The notes: generated by a model from the sequence alone, not told the origin. Positions 17,169 to 25,615 are shown, counted from the stretch's first letter. The stretch is DNA of 64,000 bases from Allomuricauda sp. (GCA_017795045.1 CP051244.1:1289407-1353406); one strand, 5' to 3'. Numbers and translations are program-made.

Positions 17169-17861
17169 TTAAGCCAATGCAAATTCAACGGCTTTTTGGA
17201 CATGGATCTTGGCGGTATCGAATGTGGGTATAGAGGCTTCATGGTCCGGTACAAGGATGGGCAACTCGGTGCAGCCCAAAATGGCCCCTTCGGCTCCTTG
17301 CGCTTTCATTTTGTTGATAATGTCCAGACAAACGGCTTTGGAGGTATAGGTAAAGACGCCCTTGACCAACTCATTATAGATCATGGATTGGAGAAGCTCC
17401 CTATCCGTTTTATTGGGAATCAAAACCTCAAGACCGTAGTCTTCCCTCAACTTTTTGGTGTAAAAATCCTTTTCCATGGTGAATTTTGTGCCCAATAGCG
17501 CCACTTTTTTCATTCCTTTCTCGCGGATGGCCTCCCCAGTGGCATCGGCAATGTGTAAAAAGGGCACGTCAATGGCTTGGGTAATGGCTTGACTTACCAA
17601 ATGGATGGTATTCGTGCAAAGCAGCACAATATCGGACCCGGCAGTTTCCAATTTTTTGGCATGAAGGGCCATGATATTACCAATTTTGTCCCAGTCGCCC
17701 GAAAAGGAATATCGTTCAATCTCCTCAAAATCCACTGAAGAGAGTAGGGTTTTGGCAGAGTGCGAACCTCCCAGTTTTTCACGAATGATTTCATTGACGA
17801 ATTGATAGTACATTTTTGAGGATTCCCAGCTCATTCCCCCGATCATTCCAATAGTTTTCAT
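17169..17861 (-). CDS. Aspartate/glutamate racemase family protein
   Basis: 230 aa from the ATG at 17861 (MKTIGMIGGMSWESS). Both catalytic Cys motifs of cofactor-independent racemases are present: VLLCTNTIH near residue 80 and ILGCTELP near 190. The N-terminal 'GMIGGMSWESS..YY..N' is typical of YgeA/RacX-like broad-specificity amino acid racemases. Lies 7 bases after a tiny ORF and upstream of the ArsC-like and EamA genes, which suggests coupled production and export of a D-amino acid (inference). Confidence 0.9.
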   Translation of the reverse strand: MKTIGMIGGMSWESSKMYYQFVNEIIREKLGGSHSAKTLLSSVDFEEIERYSFSGDWDKIGNIMALHAKKLETAGSDIVLLCTNTIHLVSQAITQAIDVPFLHIADATGEAIREKGMKKVALLGTKFTMEKDFYTKKLREDYGLEVLIPNKTDRELLQSMIYNELVKGVFTYTSKAVCLDIINKMKAQGAEGAILGCTELPILVPDHEASIPTFDTAKIHVQKAVEFALA

Positions 17862-17868
17862 GTATCTG

Positions 17869-18009
17869 TTATTTGATTTTTGACATATGCTCTGCCCCTT
17901 CCACCCTGATGGAGGTAAACCATTTCCGGATTCTTTTGGCAATCATTTGTGATGTGCCCATTGAAACTTGGGTTTCGGGGCAACAATTGTAGTTGATGCA
18001 GTTTTCCAT
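17869..18009 (-). CDS. Candidate 46-aa small protein in the ArsR operon
   Basis: An ATG at 18009 opens 46 codons ending 7 bases before the racemase start. The translation has a Cys-rich head (MENCINYNCCPETQVSMG) and a basic, amphipathic tail (MIAKRIRKWFTSIRVEG). Support: tight spacing, same strand, and it fills an otherwise empty 190-base gap in an operon. Against: no family recognised and no ribosome-binding site pattern. It may be a small metal- or thiol-sensing protein, or simply untranslated leader. Confidence 0.4.
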   Translation of the reverse strand: MENCINYNCCPETQVSMGTSQMIAKRIRKWFTSIRVEGAEHMSKIK

Positions 18010-18052
18010 AATATTTACATTTCGCTAAATCTCAATATGTGTTCCAAAAAAA

Positions 18053-18355
18053 TTACAATTCATTTTTCAGGGTTTCAACAAAGGCCTGGATCACCGCTTC
18101 GTTCCTTTTGTAATACGTCCATTTTCCATGACGGGTAGGGATGACCAAATTGGCATTTTGCATGCTGTTCAAATAGGTTGAAACGGTGGATTGAGACAAT
18201 CCTGTCTTGTCTTGGATATACCCTACACATACCCCATCATCAAAATGGTCGATATCTTGGTGGGGCGGAAAATTTACCTCTGGATTTTTCAGCCATTTCA
18301 AAATATTAACCCTAGTTTTATTGGATAAAACTTTGCTGATTTCAATCACATCCAT
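18053..18355 (-). CDS. ArsR family winged-helix regulator
   Basis: 100 aa. HTH region: ISKVLSNKTRVNILKWLKNPE, then GYIQDKTGLSQSTVSTYLNSMQNANLVIPTRHGKWTYYKRN with recognition helix and wing. The segment FPPHQDIDHFDDGVCVGYIQ contains His, Asp and one Cys that might bind an effector, but the classical CxC metal motif is absent. First gene of the minus-strand operon; it probably binds the palindrome at 18381-18402 and controls its own operon and the divergent DinB gene. Confidence 0.88.
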   Translation of the reverse strand: MDVIEISKVLSNKTRVNILKWLKNPEVNFPPHQDIDHFDDGVCVGYIQDKTGLSQSTVSTYLNSMQNANLVIPTRHGKWTYYKRNEAVIQAFVETLKNEL

Positions 18356-18380
18356 ACAGCAAATATAAATAAAATATCTA

Positions 18381-18402
18381 CATATCTAAAAAAATAGATA
18401 TG
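18381..18402. promoter_or_regulatory. Inverted-repeat operator between arsR-like and DinB genes
   Basis: CATATCTA (18381-18388) and TAGATATG (18395-18402) form a perfect 8-bp dyad with a six-A spacer, 26 bases upstream of the ArsR start and 29 bases before the DinB start. An additional half site ATATCTA occurs just before it (18374-18380). Position and style fit an ArsR-family operator. Confidence 0.6.
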
Positions 18403-18430
18403 TTAAATTAAATTTCAACTAAATCCGGGA

Positions 18431-18898
18431 ATGGAAAAACTATTCGACCTTATTTTAAAGAACAGAAGTATACTTCACAACCATTTACAAAATACCCCAA
18501 AGGAAAAATTGTTCGAAATACCTGAAGGTTTCAACAATAACATTTGGTGGAACATTGCCCATATTGTCGTTTCCGAGCAGCTGTTGATCTATGGCCTCAG
18601 TGGCCAGCAATTGGTGGCTCCCCAAGACTTGGTGGAAAAATATAGGAAAGGCACCAAGCCCAATGGCATTCCAAGCGATGCTGAAATTGAACAGGTTTCC
18701 GAGTTGATGTTCTCACTGCCCAAAAAGACCGCGGAAGATTATAAAGCGGGTGTTTTTGATTCGTTTAAGCCCTATGCGACATCACTCAAGATTGAACTCA
18801 ATTCGGTGGAAGACGCCATTGCCTATGATTTGCTGCACGAAGGAATCCATTTGGGTACCATCACCGCATTGAAAAAGGTATTGGAAAGGGATTCCTAG
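18431..18898 (+). CDS. DinB-like superfamily protein (cytoplasmic)
   Basis: 155 aa without signal peptide. Four-helix DinB fold with three candidate metal His: ILHNHLQNTP (about residue 15), NIWWNIAHIVVSEQLL (about 45) and LLHEGIHLGTITALKKVL (about 140), as in bacillithiol-transferase-like proteins; no specific substrate can be given. Divergent from the ArsR regulator and sharing its operator region, so probably part of the same stress response. Converges with the DUF3298 gene; the stop codons overlap in CTAG. Confidence 0.87.
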   Translation: MEKLFDLILKNRSILHNHLQNTPKEKLFEIPEGFNNNIWWNIAHIVVSEQLLIYGLSGQQLVAPQDLVEKYRKGTKPNGIPSDAEIEQVSELMFSLPKKTAEDYKAGVFDSFKPYATSLKIELNSVEDAIAYDLLHEGIHLGTITALKKVLERDS

Positions 18899-19641
18899 GA
18901 CTTCACTTTTTGTTTGAGATAGAGATTGATCTCATTGTACGGCAACACCAATACAATGGGGCCGTCGGCATAGGAGGCCACTTCATATTGGTTGTAGATC
19001 AATTGTAGGCCATCCTTGGTATAGCCCATGTTGTTTGATAAGTGGAAGACATCACCATCGAACATAAACCCTGTGGCATTGATGTTTTCGTCCTGGGGAA
19101 TATCCTCTTGTATCCTGAACTTGGTCTCCGCAAACTTTTGAAATCCTTCCAGATCGTCAAAAAGTTCCCAGTTTTCCAGTTCGGTACCACTCTGTTTGTC
19201 AAAATTCAAGTAGGAGGTAGAGCCATAGCCATGTGCTCCCCCGGTATAGGTATACGATTCAACCTGTATGGTGATCATTTGGGGGTCTTCGTACACAATG
19301 GTTCCATCGATTTTGGCCTCCCAACCTGGGGTTTCATCGGGAAACCGCTCGTTCAGTTCCTTAAAGCTATCGGTAAAGGAAGTCATGGCCGATAGGATTC
19401 CGGTAATCTCCTCCTCCCCATCACCAAAAGAAAGCAGGGAGATCATTTCCTCTTCCAAAGACCGATTGATGGTTTTGGCCACAGCGGTATCATCCAGAGC
19501 CTTGGGGACATTGATTTCAATAGTGGGGCAATCCTTGCAGTTTTCGCCCTGTAGTTCCATGGGCTCAAAAGTAAGGTTGCTTTCATTTTCGCAACCAAGG
19601 GCTATAAGAAGTAGGAATATCAGGTATGGGGTCTTTTTCAT
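18895..19641 (-). CDS. DUF4163/DUF3298 domain lipoprotein
   Basis: 248 aa from the ATG at 19641. Signal peptide MKKTPYLIFLLLIALGC (lipobox ALGC). Residues about 35-130 fit the PdaC/SigV-like DUF4163 region (IEINVPKALDDTAVAKTINRSLEEEMISLL), and about 130-245 DUF3298 (ESYTYTGGAHGYGSTSYLNFDKQSGTELENWELFDD ... NNMGYTKDGLQLIYNQYEVASYADGPIVLVLPYNEI). These domains are found in exported proteins, some peptidoglycan-associated; no catalytic role is known for the pair. The ORF could start at 19665, but the signal peptide favours 19641. Confidence 0.87.
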   Translation of the reverse strand: MKKTPYLIFLLLIALGCENESNLTFEPMELQGENCKDCPTIEINVPKALDDTAVAKTINRSLEEEMISLLSFGDGEEEITGILSAMTSFTDSFKELNERFPDETPGWEAKIDGTIVYEDPQMITIQVESYTYTGGAHGYGSTSYLNFDKQSGTELENWELFDDLEGFQKFAETKFRIQEDIPQDENINATGFMFDGDVFHLSNNMGYTKDGLQLIYNQYEVASYADGPIVLVLPYNEINLYLKQKVKS

Positions 19642-19678
19642 AAAAGGGGTATTATGCTTTCCCAAAAATAAGACTTCA

Positions 19679-19709
19679 TTGACTACTCCAAAAGATAACG
19701 ATACATTTG
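19679..19709 (+). promoter_or_regulatory. Promoter of the cystathionine gamma-synthase gene
   Basis: TTG at 19679-19681 (-33 element), 20-base spacer, then TACATTTG at 19702-19709 (-7, exact TAnnTTTG). The ATG follows 18 bases later, so the leader is very short. This is the best complete Bacteroidota promoter I see here. Confidence 0.6.
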
Positions 19710-19727
19710 TGTATAGATATTAACAAA

Positions 19728-20882
19728 ATGAGCAAGAAAGATTTACGATTCAATAGCAAGACCATTCACGGTGGACAGTTTCCCGATGAGGCTTATGGGG
19801 CCGTCATGCCACCTATTTATCAAACCTCTACCTATGCCCAGACCACTCCCGGAGGGCATAAGGGTTTTGAGTATTCCCGAAGTGCCAACCCTACCCGGAC
19901 CGCTTTGGAGAATTCCTTGGCCAGTATAGAAAATGGAAACTACGGTCTGGCCTTTGCCAGTGGTCTTTCGGCCATCGATGCGGTGATCAAGTTGCTTTCC
20001 CCTGGGGATGAAGTGGTTTCCACCAACGATCTGTATGGCGGAAGCTACAGGCTCTTCAAACAGATTTTTGAAAAATATGGAATCACTTTTCATTTTGTGG
20101 GGATGCAGGGAGCAGATGCCATTGAGGGGTACATCAATGATAAGACCAAGTTGATCTGGGTGGAGACTCCTACCAATCCCATGATGAACATTATTGATAT
20201 AAAGGCGGTATCCGCACTGGCCAAAAAACATGGACTGCTATTGGCCGTGGACAATACTTTTGCCACCCCTTATCTACAGCGCCCGTTGGATTTGGGTGCG
20301 GATATTGTGATGCATTCCGCCACCAAATATCTGGGAGGCCATAGCGATGTGGTGGTCGGGGCCTTGGTAGTCAAGGACAAGGAATTGGCAGATAAATTAT
20401 ACTTCATCCAAAATGCGAGCGGGGCGGTATGTGGTCCCATGGATAGTTTCCTGACGCTTCGTGGGATAAAAACATTGCATGTGCGTATGCAACGGCATTG
20501 CGAGAACGGGAAGGCCATTGCGGAATATTTGGCCAACCACCCCAAGATTGAAAAGGTATATTGGCCCGGATTTGAGACCCATCCCAACCACGGGGTGGCC
20601 AAGGCCCAAATGGATGATTTTGGCGGAATGATCTCATTTGTTCCCAAGGGCGCTAGCTATGCCGATGCGATTCAAATTGTGGAAAAACTTGAAGTCTTCA
20701 CCTTGGCCGAATCGTTGGGAGGCGTGGAGAGCTTGGCAGGACACCCGGCCAGCATGACCCATGCCAGTATCCCAAAAGAGGAACGGGAAAAAAGCGGAGT
20801 GGTGGATGCCTTGGTCCGTTTGAGTGTGGGTATAGAGGACGTGAACGATCTTATAGCGGACTTGGAGCAGGCCATTGGGTGA
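19728..20882 (+). CDS. metB: Cystathionine gamma-synthase (PLP-dependent)
   Basis: Makes cystathionine from an activated homoserine ester and cysteine in methionine synthesis. 384 aa from the ATG at 19728. Cys/Met metabolism PLP fold: AVMPPIYQTSTYAQTTPGGHKGFEYSRSANPTR at the start, the PLP site MHSATKYLGGHSDVVVGAL with Lys200, and the C-terminal SLGGVESLAGHPASMTH. The family also includes cystathionine gamma-lyase; the two are not safely separated by motif, so the symbol is likely but not certain. Preceded by a good promoter at 19679-19709. Confidence 0.88.
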   Translation: MSKKDLRFNSKTIHGGQFPDEAYGAVMPPIYQTSTYAQTTPGGHKGFEYSRSANPTRTALENSLASIENGNYGLAFASGLSAIDAVIKLLSPGDEVVSTNDLYGGSYRLFKQIFEKYGITFHFVGMQGADAIEGYINDKTKLIWVETPTNPMMNIIDIKAVSALAKKHGLLLAVDNTFATPYLQRPLDLGADIVMHSATKYLGGHSDVVVGALVVKDKELADKLYFIQNASGAVCGPMDSFLTLRGIKTLHVRMQRHCENGKAIAEYLANHPKIEKVYWPGFETHPNHGVAKAQMDDFGGMISFVPKGASYADAIQIVEKLEVFTLAESLGGVESLAGHPASMTHASIPKEEREKSGVVDALVRLSVGIEDVNDLIADLEQAIG

Positions 20883-20933
20883 CCAATATTGAAAAATTTT
20901 TAAAAAAACGTATTTCAAATTATTGAAAAACAA

Positions 20934-20941
20934 TAATTTTG
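20934..20941 (+). promoter_or_regulatory. -7 promoter box (TAATTTTG) of gdhA
   Basis: Exact TAnnTTTG, 72 bases before the gdhA ATG. Upstream is very AT-rich; no clear TTG at the right distance. Confidence 0.4.
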
Positions 20942-21013
20942 CCTTCAAATTACAAATTCATTAAAAAACAACCCTGAGACAATTCTAAGGGACAACAAAT
21001 TTTAATCCGTTAT

Positions 21014-22357
21014 ATGGAAGCAAAAATCAAAGCATTTATGGATGAGATCATTGCCAGAAATGGCCATGAGCCTGAGTTCATCCAAGCGGTTCAAGAAGTT
21101 GCCGAAACGGTAATTCCCTACATTGCCAAACATGATATTTATAATGGAAAGAACATTCTATTGCGTATGGTAGAGCCAGAGCGATTGATTTCTTTCCGTG
21201 TGGCTTGGGTAGACGATGAGGGAGAGATCCATGTGAACCGTGGATACCGCATCCAGATGAATTCCGCCATTGGACCTTACAAGGGTGGACTTCGTTTTCA
21301 CCCTACCGTTAATGCCAGTGTATTGAAGTTCTTGGCTTTTGAGCAGGTGTTCAAGAATAGTTTGACCACTTTGCCCATGGGAGGTGGAAAAGGAGGGTCG
21401 GATTTTGACCCCAAAGGAAAGTCAGATGATGAGGTCATGCGTTTTTGCCATGCATTTATGACCGAGCTGTGCAGACATATTGGTCCCAATACAGATGTTC
21501 CTGCTGGGGATATTGGAGTAGGATCTCGTGAGATCGGGTTCCTTTTTGGAATGTATAAAAAGATACGTAACGAGTTTACCGGGGTACTTACCGGAAAAGG
21601 ACGTTCTTGGGGAGGTTCCCTGATCCGTCCCGAGGCTACTGGATATGGTACCGTGTACTTTGCCGATAGCATGCTCAAGACCCGCAATGAATCTTTTGAA
21701 GGCAAGGATGTGGTAATCTCAGGTTCAGGGAATGTGGCGCAATTTGCAGCTGAAAAAGTATTGCAATTGGGTGGTAAGGTGCTTACCCTTTCCGACTCAG
21801 GCGGATTTATTTATGACAAGGACGGTATTGATAATGAAAAGCTGGCCTTTGTCATGGACCTGAAGAACAACAAGAGAGGTCGAATTTCCGAATATGTGGA
21901 CAAATACCCATCAGCGGAGTTCCATAAAGGAGAAACCCCATGGAAAGTGAAATGTGATGTGGCCCTTCCGTGTGCCACCCAAAACGAACTAAATGGGGAT
22001 GATGCCGCTATGCTGATCAAAAATGGATGTATTGCCGTGGCTGAAGGGGCCAACATGCCCTCTACGCCAGAAGCCATCCACGCATTCCATGATGCACAGA
22101 TTTTATTTGCACCAGGAAAGGCCTCCAATGCAGGAGGTGTGGCCACTTCAGGATTGGAAATGTCACAAAACTCTTTGCGTATCAGCTGGACCCGTGAAGA
22201 AGTTGATGAAAGACTTAAGGGAATCATGGAAGATATACACAATGCCTGTATAGAATACGGAAAAGAGGAAAATGGGTATTGTAACTATGTAAAAGGCGCC
22301 AATATTGCCGGTTTTGTGAAAGTTGCAGACGCTATGTTGGCCCAAGGTGTGATATAG
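21014..22357 (+). CDS. gdhA: NADP-specific glutamate dehydrogenase
   Basis: 447 aa, normal for hexameric family I GDH. Catalyses reductive amination of 2-oxoglutarate to glutamate. Motifs: substrate region GPYKGGLRFHPTVN, catalytic Lys in LPMGGGKGGSDFDPKGKSD, VPAGDIGVGSREIGFLFG, and a Rossmann motif VVISGSGNVAQFAAEKVLQLGGKVLTLSDSGG; the family I start with EFIQAVQEVAETVIP matches the NADP-dependent type. The TAG stop forms part of the small stem at 22354-22374 in the 3' module. Confidence 0.95.
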   Translation: MEAKIKAFMDEIIARNGHEPEFIQAVQEVAETVIPYIAKHDIYNGKNILLRMVEPERLISFRVAWVDDEGEIHVNRGYRIQMNSAIGPYKGGLRFHPTVNASVLKFLAFEQVFKNSLTTLPMGGGKGGSDFDPKGKSDDEVMRFCHAFMTELCRHIGPNTDVPAGDIGVGSREIGFLFGMYKKIRNEFTGVLTGKGRSWGGSLIRPEATGYGTVYFADSMLKTRNESFEGKDVVISGSGNVAQFAAEKVLQLGGKVLTLSDSGGFIYDKDGIDNEKLAFVMDLKNNKRGRISEYVDKYPSAEFHKGETPWKVKCDVALPCATQNELNGDDAAMLIKNGCIAVAEGANMPSTPEAIHAFHDAQILFAPGKASNAGGVATSGLEMSQNSLRISWTREEVDERLKGIMEDIHNACIEYGKEENGYCNYVKGANIAGFVKVADAMLAQGVI

Positions 22358-22385
22358 TCCGTACAATCGACTATAGTTTTTGGTT

Positions 22386-22440
22386 GGCAGTTACCACAGG
22401 GAGTATTTATTTTTATACTTTCGGTAACTGCCTCTTTTTT
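22386..22440 (+). terminator. Intrinsic terminator after gdhA
   Basis: Perfect 10-bp stem GGCAGTTACC (22386-22395) with GGTAACTGCC (22423-22432), an inner AGTAT/ATACT helix in the loop, then TCTTTTTT. Preceded by a stem-loop at 22354-22374 and TTTTTGGTTGG. Confidence 0.88.
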
Positions 22441-22447
22441 ATAGCCC

Positions 22448-23167
22448 ATGCAAGTGACCACCAAGGCCATAGTTCTTTCATCCCTAAAATATGGGGACAC
22501 CAGTCTTATAGTTCGGGCGTTTACCGAATCCGATGGTCTTAAATCCTATCTGTTGAAAGGAGTGCTGTCCTCTAAAAGAGGAAAGTTGAAACCAGCCTAT
22601 TTTCAACCGTTGATGCCTTTGGAAATGGTGGTCTACCATAAGAACAAGGGAACACTGGAAAGTATCCGGGAAGTAAAGGTGGCCATGCCCTACAAGACTT
22701 TGCATACGGATATTTTGAAGAACAGTGTGGTGCTTTTCTTGGCGGAAATGCTGGGCAACAGTATTCAGGAACAGGAACAGGACCAAGGGCTTTTCAATTA
22801 TTTGGAATACAGTCTTCATTGGTTGGACGAACACCCGCTTTCGCCCAATTTCCATATCCTCTTTTTGATCAACCTTACCAAATATTTGGGCTTTTACCCA
22901 GATACATCGTATGGCAATGAACCGTATTTTGATCTTTTGGAAGGGAGTTTCTGTTTGGAGCCATCTCTTAACCCTTTGATTCACAGTGATAAAATGGTGG
23001 GTTTTAAGAAATTTTTAGGCACGAATTTTGATGCATTACACGCAATACAACTAACTAAGTCCAACAGGCGGGAACTCTTAAAAACCATCATTCTCTATTT
23101 CCAGTTGCACGTGCACGGATTCAGGGAACCAAAGTCTCTTGCCGTACTAAATGCAGTTTTTCAATAA
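22448..23167 (+). CDS. recO: DNA repair protein RecO
   Basis: 239 aa. RecO assists RecFOR loading of RecA on gapped DNA. N-terminal OB fold starts MQVTTKAIVLSSLKYGDTSLIVRAFTESDGLKSYLLKGVLSSKRGKL, characteristic of Bacteroidota RecO; the C-terminal helical part lacks the Cys zinc cluster of some other RecO proteins. It follows gdhA's terminator and starts 7 bases after its T tract. The TonB receptor gene follows one base after the stop. Confidence 0.92.
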   Translation: MQVTTKAIVLSSLKYGDTSLIVRAFTESDGLKSYLLKGVLSSKRGKLKPAYFQPLMPLEMVVYHKNKGTLESIREVKVAMPYKTLHTDILKNSVVLFLAEMLGNSIQEQEQDQGLFNYLEYSLHWLDEHPLSPNFHILFLINLTKYLGFYPDTSYGNEPYFDLLEGSFCLEPSLNPLIHSDKMVGFKKFLGTNFDALHAIQLTKSNRRELLKTIILYFQLHVHGFREPKSLAVLNAVFQ

Positions 23168-23168
23168 T

Positions 23169-25583
23169 ATGGGGAAACCAACCTTGATTCTATTTTTTGT
23201 ATTGTTTTCCATTACATTTTATGCCCAAGAAGTCACTGTTTTGGATGCCGATACCGGAGTGCCGGTGGACAACATTGCCATCTACAACAAAGACCGGTCA
23301 AAAGCAACCGTTTCAGATTCCAATGGCAAGTGCGATTTGGGGATGTTCTCCAAAACCGAAAAAATCACCTTTCAGCACATCAGTTATGAGCGGTATGTGA
23401 CCACAAAATCCCAGATTGCCAAAAAAGGGAATCGGGTGTATTTGTACCTCAAGTCAGAAGAATTGCAGGAAGTGATCTTGTCCGTTTCCAAATGGGAACA
23501 GCAGAAGAAGAACATTCCCCAAAAGATAGAGACCTTGGATGCCCGAAGCATTGCATTTAGCACGCCACAAACCTCTGCGGATTTGTTGCAGAACAGCGGA
23601 AAGGTTTTTGTGCAGAAAAGTCAGCTTGGCGGGGGAAGCCCAATGATCAGGGGGTTTGCAACCAATAGGCTGCTATTGTCCGTGGACGGTGTGCGAATGA
23701 ACAACGCCATATTTAGAGGGGGCAATCTTCAAAATGTAATATCCATTGATCCATTCACCATAAAAAAGACCGAGGTGGTATTTGGCCCGGGTTCGGTAAT
23801 TTATGGTAGTGATGCCATAGGGGGTGTAATGAACTTTTATACCCAGAATCCGCACTTTTCATATACGGACAGCCTGGCCTTTTCGGGAGGGGCCCAATAT
23901 AGGTTCGCATCGGCAAACAACGAAAACACAGCCCATGTGGACTTCAATTTGGGACAGCGCAAATGGGCATCCTATACCAGTATCAGTTATAATAGTTTCG
24001 GGGACCTTAAGATGGGGAAACATGGGCAGGACTCCTATTTACGCAATAATTATGTGGTGCGCCGTAATGGGGCAGATGTTTTGATGGTCAATGAGAATCC
24101 CGAGAAACAGATTGCATCAGGATATAATCAAATCAATATGTTGCAAAAATTTACCTTTAAGCCGAACAATGACTGGAACTACGATTTAGGACTATACTAT
24201 TCGGAAACTTCGGATTATCCAAGGTACGACAGATTGATTCGTCCCACAGGGGATGGACTGGGTCTACGCTCTGCGGAATGGTACTACGGTCCCCAAAAAT
24301 GGTTTATGGGGAATTTTCAGGTCACTAAAAAGGGAAACAACAAATTCTATGATGGGGTAAAGCTCACCACGGCCTACCAATTTTTTGAAGAGAGCCGACA
24401 CGATAGGGGTTTTGGCGATGTAGAGTTGTTTTCAACCAAGGAGAAAGTGGATGCCCTCTCGATGAACTTGGATTTTGAGAACAAAAAAATGGGCAAACTG
24501 CACCTGTATTATGGCGGCGAATATGTGCTCAACAAAGTAAATTCCAAAGGAAGTCAAAGGAATATCCAGACGGATGCGGTCGAACGTACAGCATCCCGAT
24601 ATCCGGATGGGGCCACATGGCAGACCGCTGCCGGGTATGTCAATGGCGAGTATCAGTTAAAGCCCAATGTCACGATATTGTCGGGAATCAGGTATAGTCA
24701 GGTTTGGGTGGATGCCCAGTTCGAAAAAACCTTCTACCCATTTCCATTTGATGAGGCCGATTTGATCACGGGAGCACTTACCGGAAGTTTGGGAATCAGT
24801 TGGTTTCCCAAGGCCGATTGGCAGGTCACCCTCAATGGTTCAACTGGGTTTAGGGCCCCGAACATTGACGATATTGGAAAGATATTTGACTCCGAACCGG
24901 GCTCCGTGGTGGTGCCCAATCCCGATTTGGAACCGGAATATGCCTATAATGGGGAGATAGGTATCCGGAAAAATTTTCAGGATAAACTGGTCTTGAAAGG
25001 TGCCGCTTTTTATACCTATTTGGTGGATGCTTTGGTCCGAAGGGATTTTACCTTCAATGGGCAAACAGAAATTGAATACAATGGGGAACCTAGTAATGTG
25101 CAAGCCATACAAAATGCCGCCAAGGCCTATGTGTATGGTTTTGAATTTGGTGTGGAAGCCTATTTGGATGACCATTGGTCTTTGGTGTCCAACCTGACCC
25201 TTACCGAGGGAGTCGAGGAAGATGATGATGGCACCGATAGTCCAGCGAGGCATGCCGCCCCTACTTTTGGGGACGTGCATGTGGTTTGGCAGAACCAAAA
25301 ACTAAAAGCGGATGTCTTTTTAAATTACAATGGTGAGATCAGTAATGAAGATTTGGCCCTTTCCGAACAGGGCAAAACCTATATCTACGCCAGTGATGCC
25401 AACGGAAATCCGTATGCTCCCTCATGGTACACGCTGAACTTTAAATCCCAATATCAAATATCCAATGCGTTCAAGGCAACCTTGGGTCTGGAAAACATGA
25501 CCAACCAGCGGTACCGAATGTATTCCTCGGGTATTGTGGCCCCAGGGACCAATCTTATCTTGGGTTTGGGGTATGTATTCTAA
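23169..25583 (+). CDS. TonB-dependent receptor, heme-receptor type
   Basis: 804 aa from the ATG at 23169. Signal peptide MGKPTLILFFVLFSITFYAQ, carboxypeptidase-regulatory-like domain (about 20-105), plug (about 115-230) with the hemin-receptor style block GGGSPMIRGFATNRLLLSVDGVRMN, then a 22-stranded barrel ending in GLGYVF. The barrel has FRAP (561-564) and NPDL (584-587) boxes, typical of outer-membrane heme receptors, but no His lies between them. Heme or hemoprotein uptake is the best guess; other iron complexes are possible. A start at 23151 overlapping recO is less likely. Confidence 0.87.
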   Translation: MGKPTLILFFVLFSITFYAQEVTVLDADTGVPVDNIAIYNKDRSKATVSDSNGKCDLGMFSKTEKITFQHISYERYVTTKSQIAKKGNRVYLYLKSEELQEVILSVSKWEQQKKNIPQKIETLDARSIAFSTPQTSADLLQNSGKVFVQKSQLGGGSPMIRGFATNRLLLSVDGVRMNNAIFRGGNLQNVISIDPFTIKKTEVVFGPGSVIYGSDAIGGVMNFYTQNPHFSYTDSLAFSGGAQYRFASANNENTAHVDFNLGQRKWASYTSISYNSFGDLKMGKHGQDSYLRNNYVVRRNGADVLMVNENPEKQIASGYNQINMLQKFTFKPNNDWNYDLGLYYSETSDYPRYDRLIRPTGDGLGLRSAEWYYGPQKWFMGNFQVTKKGNNKFYDGVKLTTAYQFFEESRHDRGFGDVELFSTKEKVDALSMNLDFENKKMGKLHLYYGGEYVLNKVNSKGSQRNIQTDAVERTASRYPDGATWQTAAGYVNGEYQLKPNVTILSGIRYSQVWVDAQFEKTFYPFPFDEADLITGALTGSLGISWFPKADWQVTLNGSTGFRAPNIDDIGKIFDSEPGSVVVPNPDLEPEYAYNGEIGIRKNFQDKLVLKGAAFYTYLVDALVRRDFTFNGQTEIEYNGEPSNVQAIQNAAKAYVYGFEFGVEAYLDDHWSLVSNLTLTEGVEEDDDGTDSPARHAAPTFGDVHVVWQNQKLKADVFLNYNGEISNEDLALSEQGKTYIYASDANGNPYAPSWYTLNFKSQYQISNAFKATLGLENMTNQRYRMYSSGIVAPGTNLILGLGYVF

Positions 25584-25587
25584 AAAC

Positions 25588-25615
25588 AAAAAGGCACGGA
25601 ATTCCGTGCCTTTTT
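25588..25615. terminator. Bidirectional terminator
   Basis: A 28-nt perfect palindrome: five A, GGCACGGAATTCCGTGCC, five T. It lies between the converging TonB receptor and 95-aa lipoprotein genes and can stop transcription from both sides. Confidence 0.9.
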
